A DNA stretch of 64,000 nt from Microbacterium neungamense (GTDB taxonomy: Bacteria; Actinomycetota; Actinomycetes; Actinomycetales; Microbacteriaceae). Position 1 is the first letter of the stretch. Every line of letters starts with the position of its first letter. This document shows, piece by piece, positions 44,668-54,128 of the stretch. The stretch covers positions 310,001 through 374,000 of the forward strand of contig NZ_CP069717.1 in assembly GCF_024971095.1 (NCBI RefSeq), in the 5' to 3' direction. The translations under genes were made by a program, and so were the position numbers. Below the pieces are notes generated by a model. The model did no database searches and had not been told where the DNA came from. It saw only the letters and a list, made by a program, of their open reading frames with translations.

Positions 44668-45257
44668 CGCTCTCGCGTGTTCGAGACCTCCGGGGCGTCC
44701 TCGAGGCCGTACTCGCGCTTCACGTAGGCCCACAGCTGGGCGCTGCACGCCGCGACCATGTCGTCCCAGATCGTGGTCGCGCCGTCCTTCGCACGGTCCG
44801 ACACCGCCCGGAGCACCCGGATCGGCACCCCGAACTGCTGTGCCACCCAGACGAACGCGAAGGTCTCCATGTCGACGAGCACGCCGCCGAGCGAGCGGAT
44901 GCGGGCCACGGCATCCGCGTCGTCGACGAAGATGTCGCCGGTCGCGATCGTCAGCCCCTCGCGTCCCGTCTCCACGCGCGGCGGCAGCGAGACGTGCTGA
45001 CCGACGATCCCGTCCAGGTCCTGCACGTCGTGCTGGATCGCCGCGCTCACCTCGTACACGTCCGCGGGCAGGTCCTCCTCCACCGCGCCCGCGGTGCCGA
45101 CCACGAGAACCTCCTCGTAGTCGCCGGCGTCGAGGGCGCGGGTGAGCCCGTACGCCGCCTTGAGCTTGCCGGGACCGGTGACCAGCCGGTCGAAACCGGG
45201 GATCTCTGCGGGGAACGCCTGCAGCTCGGATTCGAGGGCGGCGACGAGGAGTTTCAC
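44664..45257 (-). CDS. MTA/SAH-type nucleosidase (PNP_UDP family)
   Basis: 197 residues, shorter than canonical Mtn. It begins MKLLVAALESELQAFP from a GTG and has VLVVGTAGAVEEDLPADVYE and the nucleoside-binding VLVDMETFAFVWVAQQFGVP (ME motif) followed by LRAVSDRAKDGATTIWDDM with the catalytic Asp. The likely reaction is hydrolysis of methylthioadenosine or adenosylhomocysteine. It is convergent with sbcC. Confidence 0.8.
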   Translation of the reverse strand: MKLLVAALESELQAFPAEIPGFDRLVTGPGKLKAAYGLTRALDAGDYEEVLVVGTAGAVEEDLPADVYEVSAAIQHDVQDLDGIVGQHVSLPPRVETGREGLTIATGDIFVDDADAVARIRSLGGVLVDMETFAFVWVAQQFGVPIRVLRAVSDRAKDGATTIWDDMVAACSAQLWAYVKREYGLEDAPEVSNTRER

Positions 45258-45304
45258 GCATCCATCCTGTCAGGTAGACACTGGTACCAGCGAAGGAGGA
45301 CACC

Positions 45305-46123
45305 GTGACGATGCAGCAGGAGATCGCCGAGGCCCTGGGAGTCCAGGCCGACATCGACCCGACCACCGAGACCGAGGCACGCGTGCAGTTCCTCGTCGAC
45401 TACCTGACCGCCACCGGCACCAAGGGCTACGTGCTCGGCATCTCCGGCGGTCAGGACTCGACGCTGGCGGGCCGGCTCGCGCAGCTCGCGGTGGAGCGCG
45501 TGCGCGAGTACGGGGGCGAGGCGTCGTTCTTCGCCGTCCGGCTGCCGTATCGCGTGCAGGCGGATGCCGCGGACGCCCGGGCCGCCCTGGAGTTCATCGC
45601 CCCCGACCGCTCCGTCGAGGTGAACATCCAGCACGGGGTGGACGGGATCGAGGCCGACATCGAGGAGGCCTTCGGCTCGGACATCTCGGACTTCAACCGC
45701 GGCAACATCAAAGCGCGGATCCGCATGGTCACGCAGTACGCGATCGCCGGGCACGACGGGATGCTCGTGATCGGCACGGACCACGCCGCCGAGGCCGTGA
45801 CCGGCTTCTACACGAAGTTCGGCGACGGGGCGGCCGACATCCTGCCGCTGTCGGGCCTCACCAAGCGGCAGGGGCGCGCCATGCTGCGCGCGCTGGGCGC
45901 CCCGGAGCGGCTGTACCTGAAGGTGCCGACCGCCGACCTGCTCGACGGGCAGCCCGGCCGCCCGGACGAGGACGAGCTCGGCCTCACCTACGAGCAGATC
46001 GACGACTACCTGGAGGGCAAGGAGGTCGATCCCGCCGTCGCCGAGCGCATCGAGGCGAAGTACCTCGCCACCCGACACAAGCGGCACCTGCCGGTCACAC
46101 CGCAGGACGGGTGGTGGCGGTAG
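45305..46123 (+). CDS. nadE: Ammonia-dependent NAD+ synthetase
   Basis: 272 residues. It amidates deamido-NAD with ATP and ammonia. The PP-loop is [20 protein letters not shown], and [35 protein letters not shown] and [11 protein letters not shown] are all typical of the E. coli-length enzyme. The GTG start has GAAGGAGG upstream. It is divergent from the nucleosidase gene across 47 bases and has no glutaminase domain. Confidence 0.96.
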   Translation: MTMQQEIAEALGVQADIDPTTETEARVQFLVDYLTATGTKGYVLGISGGQDSTLAGRLAQLAVERVREYGGEASFFAVRLPYRVQADAADARAALEFIAPDRSVEVNIQHGVDGIEADIEEAFGSDISDFNRGNIKARIRMVTQYAIAGHDGMLVIGTDHAAEAVTGFYTKFGDGAADILPLSGLTKRQGRAMLRALGAPERLYLKVPTADLLDGQPGRPDEDELGLTYEQIDDYLEGKEVDPAVAERIEAKYLATRHKRHLPVTPQDGWWR

Positions 46124-46132
46124 GGACGCTCC

Positions 46133-46202
46133 GCGCGGGGATGCCGCGTGCGAGCATGCCCTCGCACGGCCCGGTGCCAGCTCGCTCGCGGCATCCCCGC
46201 GC
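46133..46202. terminator. Cruciform-like double hairpin after nadE
   Basis: GCGCGGGGATGCCGCG (46133-46148) is a perfect inverted match to 46187-46202. Inside, TGCGAG (46149-46154) pairs with CTCGCA (46161-46166). It begins ten bases after the nadE stop and probably ends that transcript. The arms contain the recurring GGATGCC/GGCATCC word. Confidence 0.8.
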
Positions 46203-46296
46203 TCCGCTGGGGGGCAGGGGCAGGGCGGAGGGGGTGTCGGAGGCCACGGATAGTCTCGAGTGAGCGGCTCCCGAAGGCCGCGGAGAAGGAGCATCC

Positions 46297-49200
46297 GTGC
46301 GCGTCGTCACCACCGACAGCCCGCCCCGCGTCGTCTGGAGCGCGAGCGATCTGAAGCTCGCCGCCGAGTGCGAGTTCGCGTGGGCGCGGGCGCTCGACGC
46401 CAAACTCGGGCGGGTGGCCGCGGTCGAGGAACCTGAGGACGCCACGCTCGCACGGGCGGCCGAGCTCGGCGACGTGCACGAGCGCGCGGTCCTCGAACAG
46501 TACATCGCCCGCTTCGGCGAGGGCGGCGAGGCCGGCGTCGTCGCGTTGCCGAAGGTCTCCTCTGCGGATGCGGATGCCCTCGGCGCCGCCGTCGCCGAGA
46601 CCGGACGCGCGCTGCGCTCCGCGGCATCCGTCATCTTCCAGGCCGCCTTCGCCACGCCCGAGTTCGTGGGCTTCGCCGACTTCCTGCTCCGCGACCCCGA
46701 CGGGCGCTGGCGCGTCCAGGACACCAAGCTCGCCCGCACCGCCCGGGTGACCGCGCTCATGCAGCTGGCGGCATACGTCGACCAGCTCGACCGGCTCGGC
46801 ATCCCTCGCGCCGACGAAGTCGATCTGATCCTCGGCGACGGCACCATCAGCACCCACGCCGTCGACGACCTGCTGCCGCTGTTCCACGTGCGCCGTGCCC
46901 GCCTCCGTGCGCTCATCGCGGACCGCCGCATCGACACCGGCGCCGCCGGCGAGCCGCTCGCCTGGGGTGATGATCGCGGCGACCTTCAGATCACGGCGTG
47001 CGGGCGCTGCGCCACCTGCGAAGAGCAGGTGGATGCGCACCGCGATCTGCTGCTGGTCGCCCGGATGCGTCCGGTGCAGCGGCAGCGCCTGCGCGCCGCC
47101 GGCATCCGCACCATCGACGAGCTGGCGGTCGCGACGGATGCGCCCGAGGGAATGAACGGTGACACCTTCACCGCATTGCGCGCCCAGGCGCGCCTCCAGG
47201 CCGGTGCGTCGGCGGAGCCGGGGGCCGCGCCGCCCTTCGAGCTGGTGTCGCCGCACGCGATCGGCATGATGCCCAGGCCCAGCCACGGCGACATCTTCTT
47301 CGACTTCGAGGGCGACCCGCTGTACACCGAGCAGGCCGAGAACCCGCACTGGGGACTGGACTACCTGTTCGGATGGATCGACAACGCGGAGCAGTACTCC
47401 GCGCTGTGGGCGCACACGTTCGCCGAGGAGAAGCAGGCGCTGCTCGACTTCCTCGAGTTCGTGAAGCTGCGCCGGCAGACCCATCCCGACATGCACATCT
47501 ACCACTACGCGCCGTACGAGACCGCGCATCTCGCGGCGATGGCCGCGCGGCACGGCGTCGGCGAGGCCGACGTCGACCGGCTGCTGCGGGAGGGCGTGTT
47601 CGTCGACCTGTACCCGATCGTGCTGCGCTCGGTGCGGGTCGGCTCCCGGTCCTACTCGATCAAGAAGCTCGAGCCGCTGTACATGGGCGACGAGGTGCGC
47701 GAGAGCGACGTGCAGAAGGGCGACGAGTCGATCGTCCAGTACGTCGAGGCGCGCGCGCTCGCCGCGGCCGGGCGGGATGCCGAGGCGCAGGCGATCCTCG
47801 ACGACCTCGCCGACTACAACCGGTACGACTGCGTCTCCACGCGGCGGCTGCGCGACTGGCTGATCGGCCTGGCCCGCGAGACCGGGGTGCTTCCGGCGCC
47901 ACCGGACGATCCCGAGACCCGGGTGTACGAGCCGTCGCCGCTGTCGCTGGCGCTGCAGGCCGAGGCGCTGCGGGTCGAGCGCGAGGGCGGGAACGGAGAG
48001 TGCCACCGGGTGGCGGCCGCCGCGATCGACTACTACCCGCGCGAGGCGAAGAGCTTCTGGGTCGCGCACTTCCAGCGGCTGCGCGAACCGGTGTCGCTGT
48101 GGGAGTCGACCCGCGATGTGCTGCGGGTGGATGCCGACCGCAGCGGCGTCGACGAGCCGTGGGCGGTGGACGAGGGCCGGCGCATCCAGACGCGGGTCGT
48201 GCGGCTGCGCGGCGAGGTCGCGCCGGGGAGCACGGTCGGGGCGGGCGCGCGGCCGTTCGCGCTGTACGCCGCACCCGCCCCGTTCGACGTGGACGCGCCC
48301 TCGCGGGTCATCCACATCCCGCACGAGGTCGAGGTGCTCGAGGTGCTCGACGACGGCTACCTCGTGCGCGAACGGGCCGTGCAGGGGCAGACCTGGGACG
48401 AGCTGCCGCTCGCACTCACCCCGGCCGCGCCCCCGAACGTCGCCTCGCAGCAGTCCGCGATCGAGGAATGGGCGGATGCCGTGCACCGCGCCGCACCGGA
48501 GTTCCCGGAGGATCCGGCCTCGGACATCCTCTGCCGCATCCCGCCGCGCACCCGCTCCGGCGGCCCGATCCCGGCCGCCGGTGAAGAACGGATCGACGCC
48601 ATCGTGCGGGCGGTCCTCGACCTCGACCGCAGCTATCTGGCGGTGCAGGGCCCGCCCGGGACCGGCAAGACGTACACCGGCTCGCAGGTGATCGCGCGGC
48701 TGGTGCGCGAGCACCGATTCCGGATCGGCGTGGTCGCGCAGTCGCACGCGATCGTGGAGAACCTGCTGGAGCGGGTCGTCGCCGACGGCGTGCCGGCTTC
48801 GCAGGTCGCGAAGGCGCCGAAGGACCCGGATGCCGATCCGTGCTTCACCGTCATCCGCAAGGACGGCATGGCGGGCTTCATCGCCGAGCACGCGGACCAG
48901 GGGTTCGTGGTGGGCGGCACGGCGTGGGACTTCAGCAACACGCGGCGCGTCGACCGGCGCGGCCTCGACCTGCTCGTGATCGACGAGGCCGGGCAGTTCT
49001 CGCTCGCCTCGACCATCGCGGTGGCCGCCGGCGCGCAGCGCCTGCTGCTGCTCGGCGACCCGCAGCAGCTGCCGCAGGTCAGCCAGGGGGCGCACCCGGA
49101 ACCCGTGGACACCTCGGCGCTCGGCTGGGTGATGGATGGCGACGCGGTCATCGATCCGGCCTACGGCTACTTCCTGGACGCGTCGTGGCGGATGCATCCC

Positions 49201-49788
49201 GCTGTCGCGGCACCGGTCTCACGGCTCGCGTACGCGGGCAAGCTGGCATCCGCCCCGGGCACCGAGACCCGCGTGGTGGAGGGCGTCGAGCCCGGCCTGC
49301 ACATCGTGCCGGTGCGGCACCGCGGCAACGCGACGCAGTCGCCGGAGGAAGCCGCCGCGGTCGTGGCGATCGTGCGGGACCTCGTCGGTCGCCGTTACGT
49401 CGACGGATGCGGGACGGATGCCGCGCCGCGCCCGCTCGAGCAGGCGGACATCATCGTCGTCGCGCCGTACAACGCGCAGAAGCAGCTCATCCACGACGAG
49501 CTCGCCGCCGCCGGATTCGGTGAGGTCGCGGTGGGCACGGTGGACAACTTCCAGGGCAAGGAGGCGGTCGTGTCGATCACCTCGCTCGCCGCCTCCAGCG
49601 GACGCGACGCCCCGCGAGGCCCGGAGTTCCTGCTGCTGCAGAACCGCCTGAACGTCGCGATCTCACGAGCCAAGAGCGTCGCCTACCTGGTGCACTCCCC
49701 GGCCCTGCTCGACGACCTGCCGCACACCCCGGAAGGCGTCGCCCGCCTCAGCGCTTTCGCCCGCCTCGTCGGCGCCGACCGCGACTGA
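46297..49788 (+). CDS. TM0106-family RecB-like nuclease fused to superfamily-1 helicase
   Basis: 1,163 residues. The N-terminus has RecB-like nuclease sequence (VVWSASDLKLAAECEFAWAR ... GDVHERAVLEQY ... WRVQDTKLARTARV), then an RNase H-like segment (GDIFFDFEGDPLY; YHYAPYETAHLAAMAARHG). The C-terminal helicase has Walker A VQGPPGTGKTYTGSQVIARL, DEAGQFSLAS, LLLGDPQQLPQV and late motifs (VDNFQGKEAVVSITSLA; LNVAISRAKS). It is close in layout to Dna2-like enzymes. The GTG start follows GAGAAGGAGC. Probable role in DNA repair or defence; not proved. Confidence 0.92.
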   Translation: MRVVTTDSPPRVVWSASDLKLAAECEFAWARALDAKLGRVAAVEEPEDATLARAAELGDVHERAVLEQYIARFGEGGEAGVVALPKVSSADADALGAAVAETGRALRSAASVIFQAAFATPEFVGFADFLLRDPDGRWRVQDTKLARTARVTALMQLAAYVDQLDRLGIPRADEVDLILGDGTISTHAVDDLLPLFHVRRARLRALIADRRIDTGAAGEPLAWGDDRGDLQITACGRCATCEEQVDAHRDLLLVARMRPVQRQRLRAAGIRTIDELAVATDAPEGMNGDTFTALRAQARLQAGASAEPGAAPPFELVSPHAIGMMPRPSHGDIFFDFEGDPLYTEQAENPHWGLDYLFGWIDNAEQYSALWAHTFAEEKQALLDFLEFVKLRRQTHPDMHIYHYAPYETAHLAAMAARHGVGEADVDRLLREGVFVDLYPIVLRSVRVGSRSYSIKKLEPLYMGDEVRESDVQKGDESIVQYVEARALAAAGRDAEAQAILDDLADYNRYDCVSTRRLRDWLIGLARETGVLPAPPDDPETRVYEPSPLSLALQAEALRVEREGGNGECHRVAAAAIDYYPREAKSFWVAHFQRLREPVSLWESTRDVLRVDADRSGVDEPWAVDEGRRIQTRVVRLRGEVAPGSTVGAGARPFALYAAPAPFDVDAPSRVIHIPHEVEVLEVLDDGYLVRERAVQGQTWDELPLALTPAAPPNVASQQSAIEEWADAVHRAAPEFPEDPASDILCRIPPRTRSGGPIPAAGEERIDAIVRAVLDLDRSYLAVQGPPGTGKTYTGSQVIARLVREHRFRIGVVAQSHAIVENLLERVVADGVPASQVAKAPKDPDADPCFTVIRKDGMAGFIAEHADQGFVVGGTAWDFSNTRRVDRRGLDLLVIDEAGQFSLASTIAVAAGAQRLLLLGDPQQLPQVSQGAHPEPVDTSALGWVMDGDAVIDPAYGYFLDASWRMHPAVAAPVSRLAYAGKLASAPGTETRVVEGVEPGLHIVPVRHRGNATQSPEEAAAVVAIVRDLVGRRYVDGCGTDAAPRPLEQADIIVVAPYNAQKQLIHDELAAAGFGEVAVGTVDNFQGKEAVVSITSLAASSGRDAPRGPEFLLLQNRLNVAISRAKSVAYLVHSPALLDDLPHTPEGVARLSAFARLVGADRD

Positions 49789-50037
49789 GGCCCACCGGCG
49801 CCGCCCGCCGCGCCGGGCGCGCTGGCGGTTCGGCGTGGCGCGGGCGCTGGCTGTTCGGCGCCCCGGCTGTTCGGCGCCCCGCGCTCGAGCGACGCCGCGC
49901 CGCGGAGGCCCCGCGTCGTTCCCGTCGCGGGGAGGTTCGCGCATCCGCCGGGGTGTTCCGCGATGCGTTTCTCTTCTGGCGGAGGCGGGCGCCAACGGCG
50001 TGGCCGCCGCGCCCCCGGGTCGGATCCTCTTGCTAGC

Positions 50038-50817
50038 GTGGCGAGCAGGCATTCCGTCGACGACATCCTGCGCGCCTCGGCATCCTGGGTCTGGTTCCCG
50101 CGTGACAGCGACGAGGAGAAGACGGAACTGCAACTCGTCCGGTACCCGTCGCGCTTCGGCGGGGGAGTGCGGGCCTCCCAGGTCGATTCGATCCTCGACG
50201 CGGCATCCGTGCTCGACCATGCGATCGAGCGCACGCGCGCCTGGGGCGAGACGAAGCTCACGTTCTGGACCAACGAGTCCGACCGCCCCGACCTCGAGGC
50301 GGAGCTGCGCGCTCGCGGCGCCGAGCACATCGACACGGTCGCCGTCCTCGCCCGGCCCGTCGCCGGCGAGCCCGTCGCCGCCCCCGAGGACGTCTCGGTC
50401 GAGGTCGTGCGCACCCTCCAGCAGGTGCGCGAGATGGACGCCGTGAACGTTCCGGTGTGGGAGCAGGAGCCCCTCGACGAGGACGGCCTGCGGGCCGAGC
50501 TCGACGAGATCTCCGCGGCGCTGGCGGCCCGCATCCACGCCCGGGTGATCGCGCGGCTCGACGGTGATGCGGTGAGCACCGGCGGATGCACGATCGTGGA
50601 CGGCTTCGTCCGCCTCTGGGGCGCGGCGACCCTGCCGCACGCCCGCGGCCGCGGGGCCTACCGGGCCGTGCTCGCCGAACGGATGCGGATCGGCGCCGAG
50701 TTCGGGGCGATCACCGCGCTCGTGAAGGGACGGATCGGCACCTCCGCCCCGATCCTCGCCCGCGCCGGCTTCGCGCACTACGGCGACGAGCGCGGCTACG
50801 TCCTCGACGTCGCCTGA
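50038..50817 (+). CDS. GNAT-like acetyltransferase
   Basis: 259 residues from a GTG. The C-terminal GNAT fold is visible in IARLDGDAVSTGGCTIVDGF, ATLPHARGRGAYRAVLAERM (acetyl-CoA loop RGRGAY) and PILARAGFAHYGDERGYVLD. The N-terminal 100 residues look like a second, degenerate GNAT-like half (RAWGETKLTFWTNESDRPDL). No ribosome site precedes the start. The preceding 250 bases are gene-free with a repeated CTGTTCGGCGCCCCG unit near 49850-49880. Confidence 0.85.
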   Translation: MASRHSVDDILRASASWVWFPRDSDEEKTELQLVRYPSRFGGGVRASQVDSILDAASVLDHAIERTRAWGETKLTFWTNESDRPDLEAELRARGAEHIDTVAVLARPVAGEPVAAPEDVSVEVVRTLQQVREMDAVNVPVWEQEPLDEDGLRAELDEISAALAARIHARVIARLDGDAVSTGGCTIVDGFVRLWGAATLPHARGRGAYRAVLAERMRIGAEFGAITALVKGRIGTSAPILARAGFAHYGDERGYVLDVA

Positions 50818-50865
50818 CGCGCGAGCGGCACGGGCGGTGCGAACGCGCGCCCAGGGACCGTCCGG

Positions 50866-51498
50866 TCAGACCGTGCCGTACAGCCGGTCGCCGGCGTCGC
50901 CGAGCCCGGGGACGATGTAGCCCTTCTCGTTGAGCCCCTCGTCCAGAGCGCCCAGCACGATGGTCACGTCGCGGTCGCCGACGAGCTGCTCGATGGCGGC
51001 CAGGCCTTCCGGGGTGCCGAGCAGGCAGATCGCGGTGACGTCCCTGGCCCCACGGTCGAAGAGGAACTGGATCGCCGCACCGAGCGATCCCCCGGTCGCG
51101 AGCATGGGGTCGATCGCGAAGCACTGGCGGTCGCTGAGGTCATCGGGCAGCCGCTCCGCATACGTCGTGGGCTCGAACGTCGTCTCGTCGCGGACCATGC
51201 CGAGGAAGCCGACCTCCGCGGTCGGCAGCAGCTTGACCATGCCCTCGAGCATCCCGAGCCCCGCGCGCAGGATCGGCACGACGATCGGCCGCGGCTCGGA
51301 GATCTTCACGCCGGTGGTCTTCGTGACCGGCGTCTGGATCTCGATCGGGCTCACCTTGACATTGCGGGTCGCCTCGTACGCCAGGAGGGTGACCAGCTCC
51401 TCGGTGAGCTGGCGGAACACCGGCGACGGCGTGCGCTCGTCACGCAGCACGGTGAGCTTGTGGGTGATCAGGGGGTGGTCGGCCACGTGAACGCGCAT
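50866..51498 (-). CDS. upp: Uracil phosphoribosyltransferase
   Basis: 210 residues. It converts uracil and PRPP to UMP. It begins [20 protein letters not shown], has [14 protein letters not shown] and the PRPP site [20 protein letters not shown], and ends [13 protein letters not shown], which binds uracil. The ATG at 51498 has TAGCCT exactly six bases upstream and no ribosome site. It is divergent from tadA across 105 bases. Confidence 0.96.
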   Translation of the reverse strand: MRVHVADHPLITHKLTVLRDERTPSPVFRQLTEELVTLLAYEATRNVKVSPIEIQTPVTKTTGVKISEPRPIVVPILRAGLGMLEGMVKLLPTAEVGFLGMVRDETTFEPTTYAERLPDDLSDRQCFAIDPMLATGGSLGAAIQFLFDRGARDVTAICLLGTPEGLAAIEQLVGDRDVTIVLGALDEGLNEKGYIVPGLGDAGDRLYGTV

Positions 51499-51504
51499 GC
51501 GTAC

Positions 51505-51510
51505 AGGCTA
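51505..51510 (-). promoter_or_regulatory. -10 hexamer TAGCCT of leaderless upp
   Basis: On the minus strand TAGCCT, six bases, ATG. Confidence 0.6.
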
Positions 51511-51603
51511 CTTGTCCGCGTCGTCTCGCGAGGACGGGCCCGTTCCATCCGGGATCCGGCGGGGACGGATGCCGGAGACTAGGCTCGACCGACGGGAGGA
51601 CGC

Positions 51604-52059
51604 ATGACAGCCGCCGACGAACGCGCCATGCAGCGGGCGCTCGCGCTCGCCGCCGAGGCGGCCGCGGCCGGGGAGATCCCGGTCGGCGCCGTGGTGCTCG
51701 ATCCGGACGGGCGGATGGCGGGCGAGGGCCGCAACCTCCGCGAGGCCACGCACGACCCGACCGCCCATGCGGAGGTCGTCGCGTTGCGCCAGGCGGCCGA
51801 CGCGCTGGGGTCGTGGAACCTGCAGGGGCATACTCTCGTCGTCACGCTGGAGCCGTGCGTGATGTGCGCCGGGGCGGTGCTGCAGTCGCGGGTGAGCCGT
51901 GTCGTCTTCGGCGCGTGGGACGACAAGGCCGGCGCCGCCGGCTCCATGTACGACGTGCTCCGCGATCGTCGCCTGCCATATCGCGCCGAGGTCGTCGCGG
52001 GCATCCAGTCGGATGCCGCGATCGCGCTGCTCCGCGACTTCTTCGAGCAGCGCCGCTGA
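51604..52059 (+). CDS. tadA: tRNA-adenosine deaminase
   Basis: 151 residues. It converts A34 to inosine in tRNA-Arg(ACG), whose gene is at 8792-8864. The zinc ligands and catalytic Glu are in PTAHAEVVAL (HAE) and LEPCVMCAGAVLQSRV (PCxxC). The start has GGGAGGACGC upstream. The typical C-terminal helix IALLRDFFEQRR is present. Confidence 0.95.
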   Translation: MTAADERAMQRALALAAEAAAAGEIPVGAVVLDPDGRMAGEGRNLREATHDPTAHAEVVALRQAADALGSWNLQGHTLVVTLEPCVMCAGAVLQSRVSRVVFGAWDDKAGAAGSMYDVLRDRRLPYRAEVVAGIQSDAAIALLRDFFEQRR

Positions 52060-52083
52060 CCCGGACTGGCCCGTATGGACCCT

Positions 52084-52120
52084 GACCCGAATGGACACAT
52101 TGTGTCCGGAACTGCGGGTC
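52084..52120. repeat. REP-like palindrome 1
   Basis: GGACACATTGTGTCC (52093-52107) is a perfect palindrome, flanked by outer arms GACCC (52084-52088) and GGGTC (52116-52120). Confidence 0.8.
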
Positions 52121-52132
52121 GGCCGGCGCACT

Positions 52133-52171
52133 ACCCTCACGTGGCGACACAATGTGTCGGGAAGTGAGGGT
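52133..52171. repeat. REP-like palindrome 2
   Basis: Outer arms ACCCTCAC (52133-52140) and GTGAGGGT (52164-52171), inner arms CGACACA (52145-52151) and TGTGTCG (52153-52159), with symmetric four-base internal loops. It has the same two-stem design as palindrome 1. Confidence 0.9.
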
Positions 52172-52225
52172 GTGTCGGGAAGTGAGGGTGTGTCGGGAAG
52201 TGAGGGTGTGTCGGGAAGTGAGGGT
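52154..52225. repeat. Four tandem 18-bp repeats touching the CDF stop codon
   Basis: Four exact copies of GTGTCGGGAAGTGAGGGT. The first copy is the right arm of palindrome 2; the T that ends the last copy is the first base of the (complementary) stop codon of the cation transporter gene. Confidence 0.95.
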
Positions 52226-53196
52226 CAGTCGGAGGACTTGAGCACGAAGGCGTCCGTCGACGGCTCCGGGTCCAGGGCCGGACGGTAGATGTCCGGTTCG
52301 AGGTAGATCACCCTCGCCGCGGGCACGGCCGCGCGGATCCGCTTCTCGATCGCGTCGATGTCGTCCGCGGCCTGACGCACGGTCTTGTCCGAGCGCAGCG
52401 CGATCTTCGCGGCGACCATGAGCTCGTCCGGGCCGAGGTGCAGCGTCTTGATGTGGATGAGCTTCTCCACCTCGTCGCCCTCGCCGATGGCGTCGACGAT
52501 CCGGTCCACGTCCGCCGGGTTCGCGCCCTCACCGACGAGCAGGCTCTTGGTCTCCACGCCCAGCACCACGGCGATCAGGATCAGGAGGACGCCGATCGCG
52601 AGCGTCCCGATCGCGTCGAACACCGTGTTCCCGGTGATCACGGTCAGCCCCACGCCGACCAGTGCGAACATCAGGCCGGTCAGCGCACCGGCATCCTCCA
52701 GCAGCACGACGGGCAGCTCGGGCGCTTTGGCGCGCCGGATGAACGACGTCCACGACTGCCCCTTCTCGCGCACCAGGTTGCTCTCCTTCACCGCGGTGCG
52801 CAGCGAGAACGACTCGAGCGCGATCGCGATCACCAGCACCACGAGCGGCAGCCACCACCACACCGGGTCCAGTTCGTGCGGGTCGCGCAGCTTGCCGATG
52901 CCCTCGTAGATGGCGAACAGGCCGCCGACGGAGAACAGGATGATCGACACCACGAACGCCGACACGTAGCGCTCGCGCCCGTAGCCGAACGGATGCGAAC
53001 GGTCCGCGGCCCTGCGCGCCTTGCGCCCGCCGAGCAGCAGGAGCAGCTGGTTGCCGGAGTCGGCGACGGAGTGGATCGCCTCGGCGAGCATCGAGGCGGA
53101 GCCGGAGAGCGCGGCCGCGATGAACTTCGCGATCGCGATGCCCACATTGGCGAGGAACGCCGCGATGATCGCCTTGCCGCCACCGGATGCACTCAT
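52225..53196 (-). CDS. Cation diffusion facilitator family transporter
   Basis: 323 residues with about six membrane helices (first near residues 8-28, last near 200-220). It has the CDF pattern SASMLAEAIHSVADSGNQLL in helix 2 and a cytoplasmic C-terminal domain (IGEGDEVEKLIHIKTLHLGP ... KIALRSDKTVRQAADDIDAI). It exports divalent cations such as Zn2+ in exchange for protons; metal unknown. The ATG has TAGACT six bases upstream. It is divergent from proC. Confidence 0.93.
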   Translation of the reverse strand: MSASGGGKAIIAAFLANVGIAIAKFIAAALSGSASMLAEAIHSVADSGNQLLLLLGGRKARRAADRSHPFGYGRERYVSAFVVSIILFSVGGLFAIYEGIGKLRDPHELDPVWWWLPLVVLVIAIALESFSLRTAVKESNLVREKGQSWTSFIRRAKAPELPVVLLEDAGALTGLMFALVGVGLTVITGNTVFDAIGTLAIGVLLILIAVVLGVETKSLLVGEGANPADVDRIVDAIGEGDEVEKLIHIKTLHLGPDELMVAAKIALRSDKTVRQAADDIDAIEKRIRAAVPAARVIYLEPDIYRPALDPEPSTDAFVLKSSD

Positions 53197-53202
53197 GGCA
53201 CG

Positions 53203-53208
53203 AGTCTA
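53203..53208 (-). promoter_or_regulatory. -10 hexamer TAGACT of leaderless CDF gene
   Basis: On the minus strand TAGACT, six bases, ATG at 53196. Faces the proC promoter. Confidence 0.55.
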
Positions 53209-53228
53209 CGTCGGCCCTCCGGCGCTCG

Positions 53229-53234
53229 TAGGAT
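53229..53234 (+). promoter_or_regulatory. -10 hexamer TAGGAT of leaderless proC
   Basis: TAGGAT ends six bases before the ATG at 53241; no ribosome site between. Confidence 0.55.
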
Positions 53235-53240
53235 GACGGC

Positions 53241-54080
53241 ATGGCTGACACTCTTCCCGCTCTCGCGTTCCTCGGCGCCGGCTCGATGGGCGGCGCGATC
53301 CTGCACGGCGTCGTCGACTCGGGTGCGACCGTCGACGGCGGCATCGTCGCCACCAACCGCAGCCGGGAGAAGGCGGATGCCCTCGCCGGCATCGACGGCG
53401 TGACCAGCATCGCGCTGGAGGACCGGCCCGACGGGAACCGGGATGCCGCGGCATCCGCGCGCATCGTGCTGATCGGCGTGAAGCCGGCCATGGTGCCGGA
53501 TCTGCTGCGCGAGATCGCTCCGGTGCTGCGTGAGGACGCGATCGTCGTAAGCCTCGCCGCCGGCGTCACCCTCGCCACGTTCGCGGATGCCCTCGGCGGC
53601 GACGTCCGGACCATCCGCTCCATGCCGAACACGCCCGCGATGGTCGGCAAGGCGGTCACCGGGCTCGCCGCGGGGCCGAGCGCGAGCGCCGAGGACATGG
53701 CGGTCGTGCGCGCCCTGTTCGAGACGGTGGGCGCGGTGATCGAGGTGCCCGAGGAGCAGATCGACGCGCTGTCGACCGTGTCGGGCTCCGGGCCGGCGTA
53801 CGTGTTCCTACTCATCGAGGAGCTGACGAAGGCGGCGATCGGGATGGGCTTCAGCGAAGCGGATGCCCGGCTGATGGCCGAACAGACCTTCATCGGGGCG
53901 ACCGCGCTGCTGGAGGCCTCCGGCGAGGACCCGGCCGAGCTGCGCCGCCGCGTCACCAGCCCGAAGGGCACCACCGAGCGCGCGATCGCGGTGCTGCAGG
54001 AGGCGCGTCTCGACGACGTGTTCGCGCGTGCCACGGCGGCCGCGCTGGCACGCGCGAAGGAGCTCGCCGCCGGAAGCTGA
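53241..54080 (+). CDS. proC: Pyrroline-5-carboxylate reductase
   Basis: 279 residues. It reduces pyrroline-5-carboxylate to proline with NADPH. The Rossmann motif is LAFLGAGSMGGAILHGVVDS. IRSMPNTPAMVGKAVTGLAA and the C-terminal STVSGSGPAYVFLLIEELTK are complete family signatures. Likely leaderless (TAGGAT at six bases). Confidence 0.96.
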   Translation: MADTLPALAFLGAGSMGGAILHGVVDSGATVDGGIVATNRSREKADALAGIDGVTSIALEDRPDGNRDAAASARIVLIGVKPAMVPDLLREIAPVLREDAIVVSLAAGVTLATFADALGGDVRTIRSMPNTPAMVGKAVTGLAAGPSASAEDMAVVRALFETVGAVIEVPEEQIDALSTVSGSGPAYVFLLIEELTKAAIGMGFSEADARLMAEQTFIGATALLEASGEDPAELRRRVTSPKGTTERAIAVLQEARLDDVFARATAAALARAKELAAGS

Positions 54081-54128
54081 GCTCCGCCGGCATCCGTCCA
54101 TCCGCCGGCATCCGTCGATCCTCCGGCA

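Noticed and set aside
46006..49197. Minus-strand open frame of 1,063 codons
   Set aside because: Antisense to the RecB-like nuclease/helicase, which has all its motifs.
52154..52225. Possible CRISPR array
   Set aside because: The 18-bp units are directly adjacent with no spacers, and no cas genes are present.
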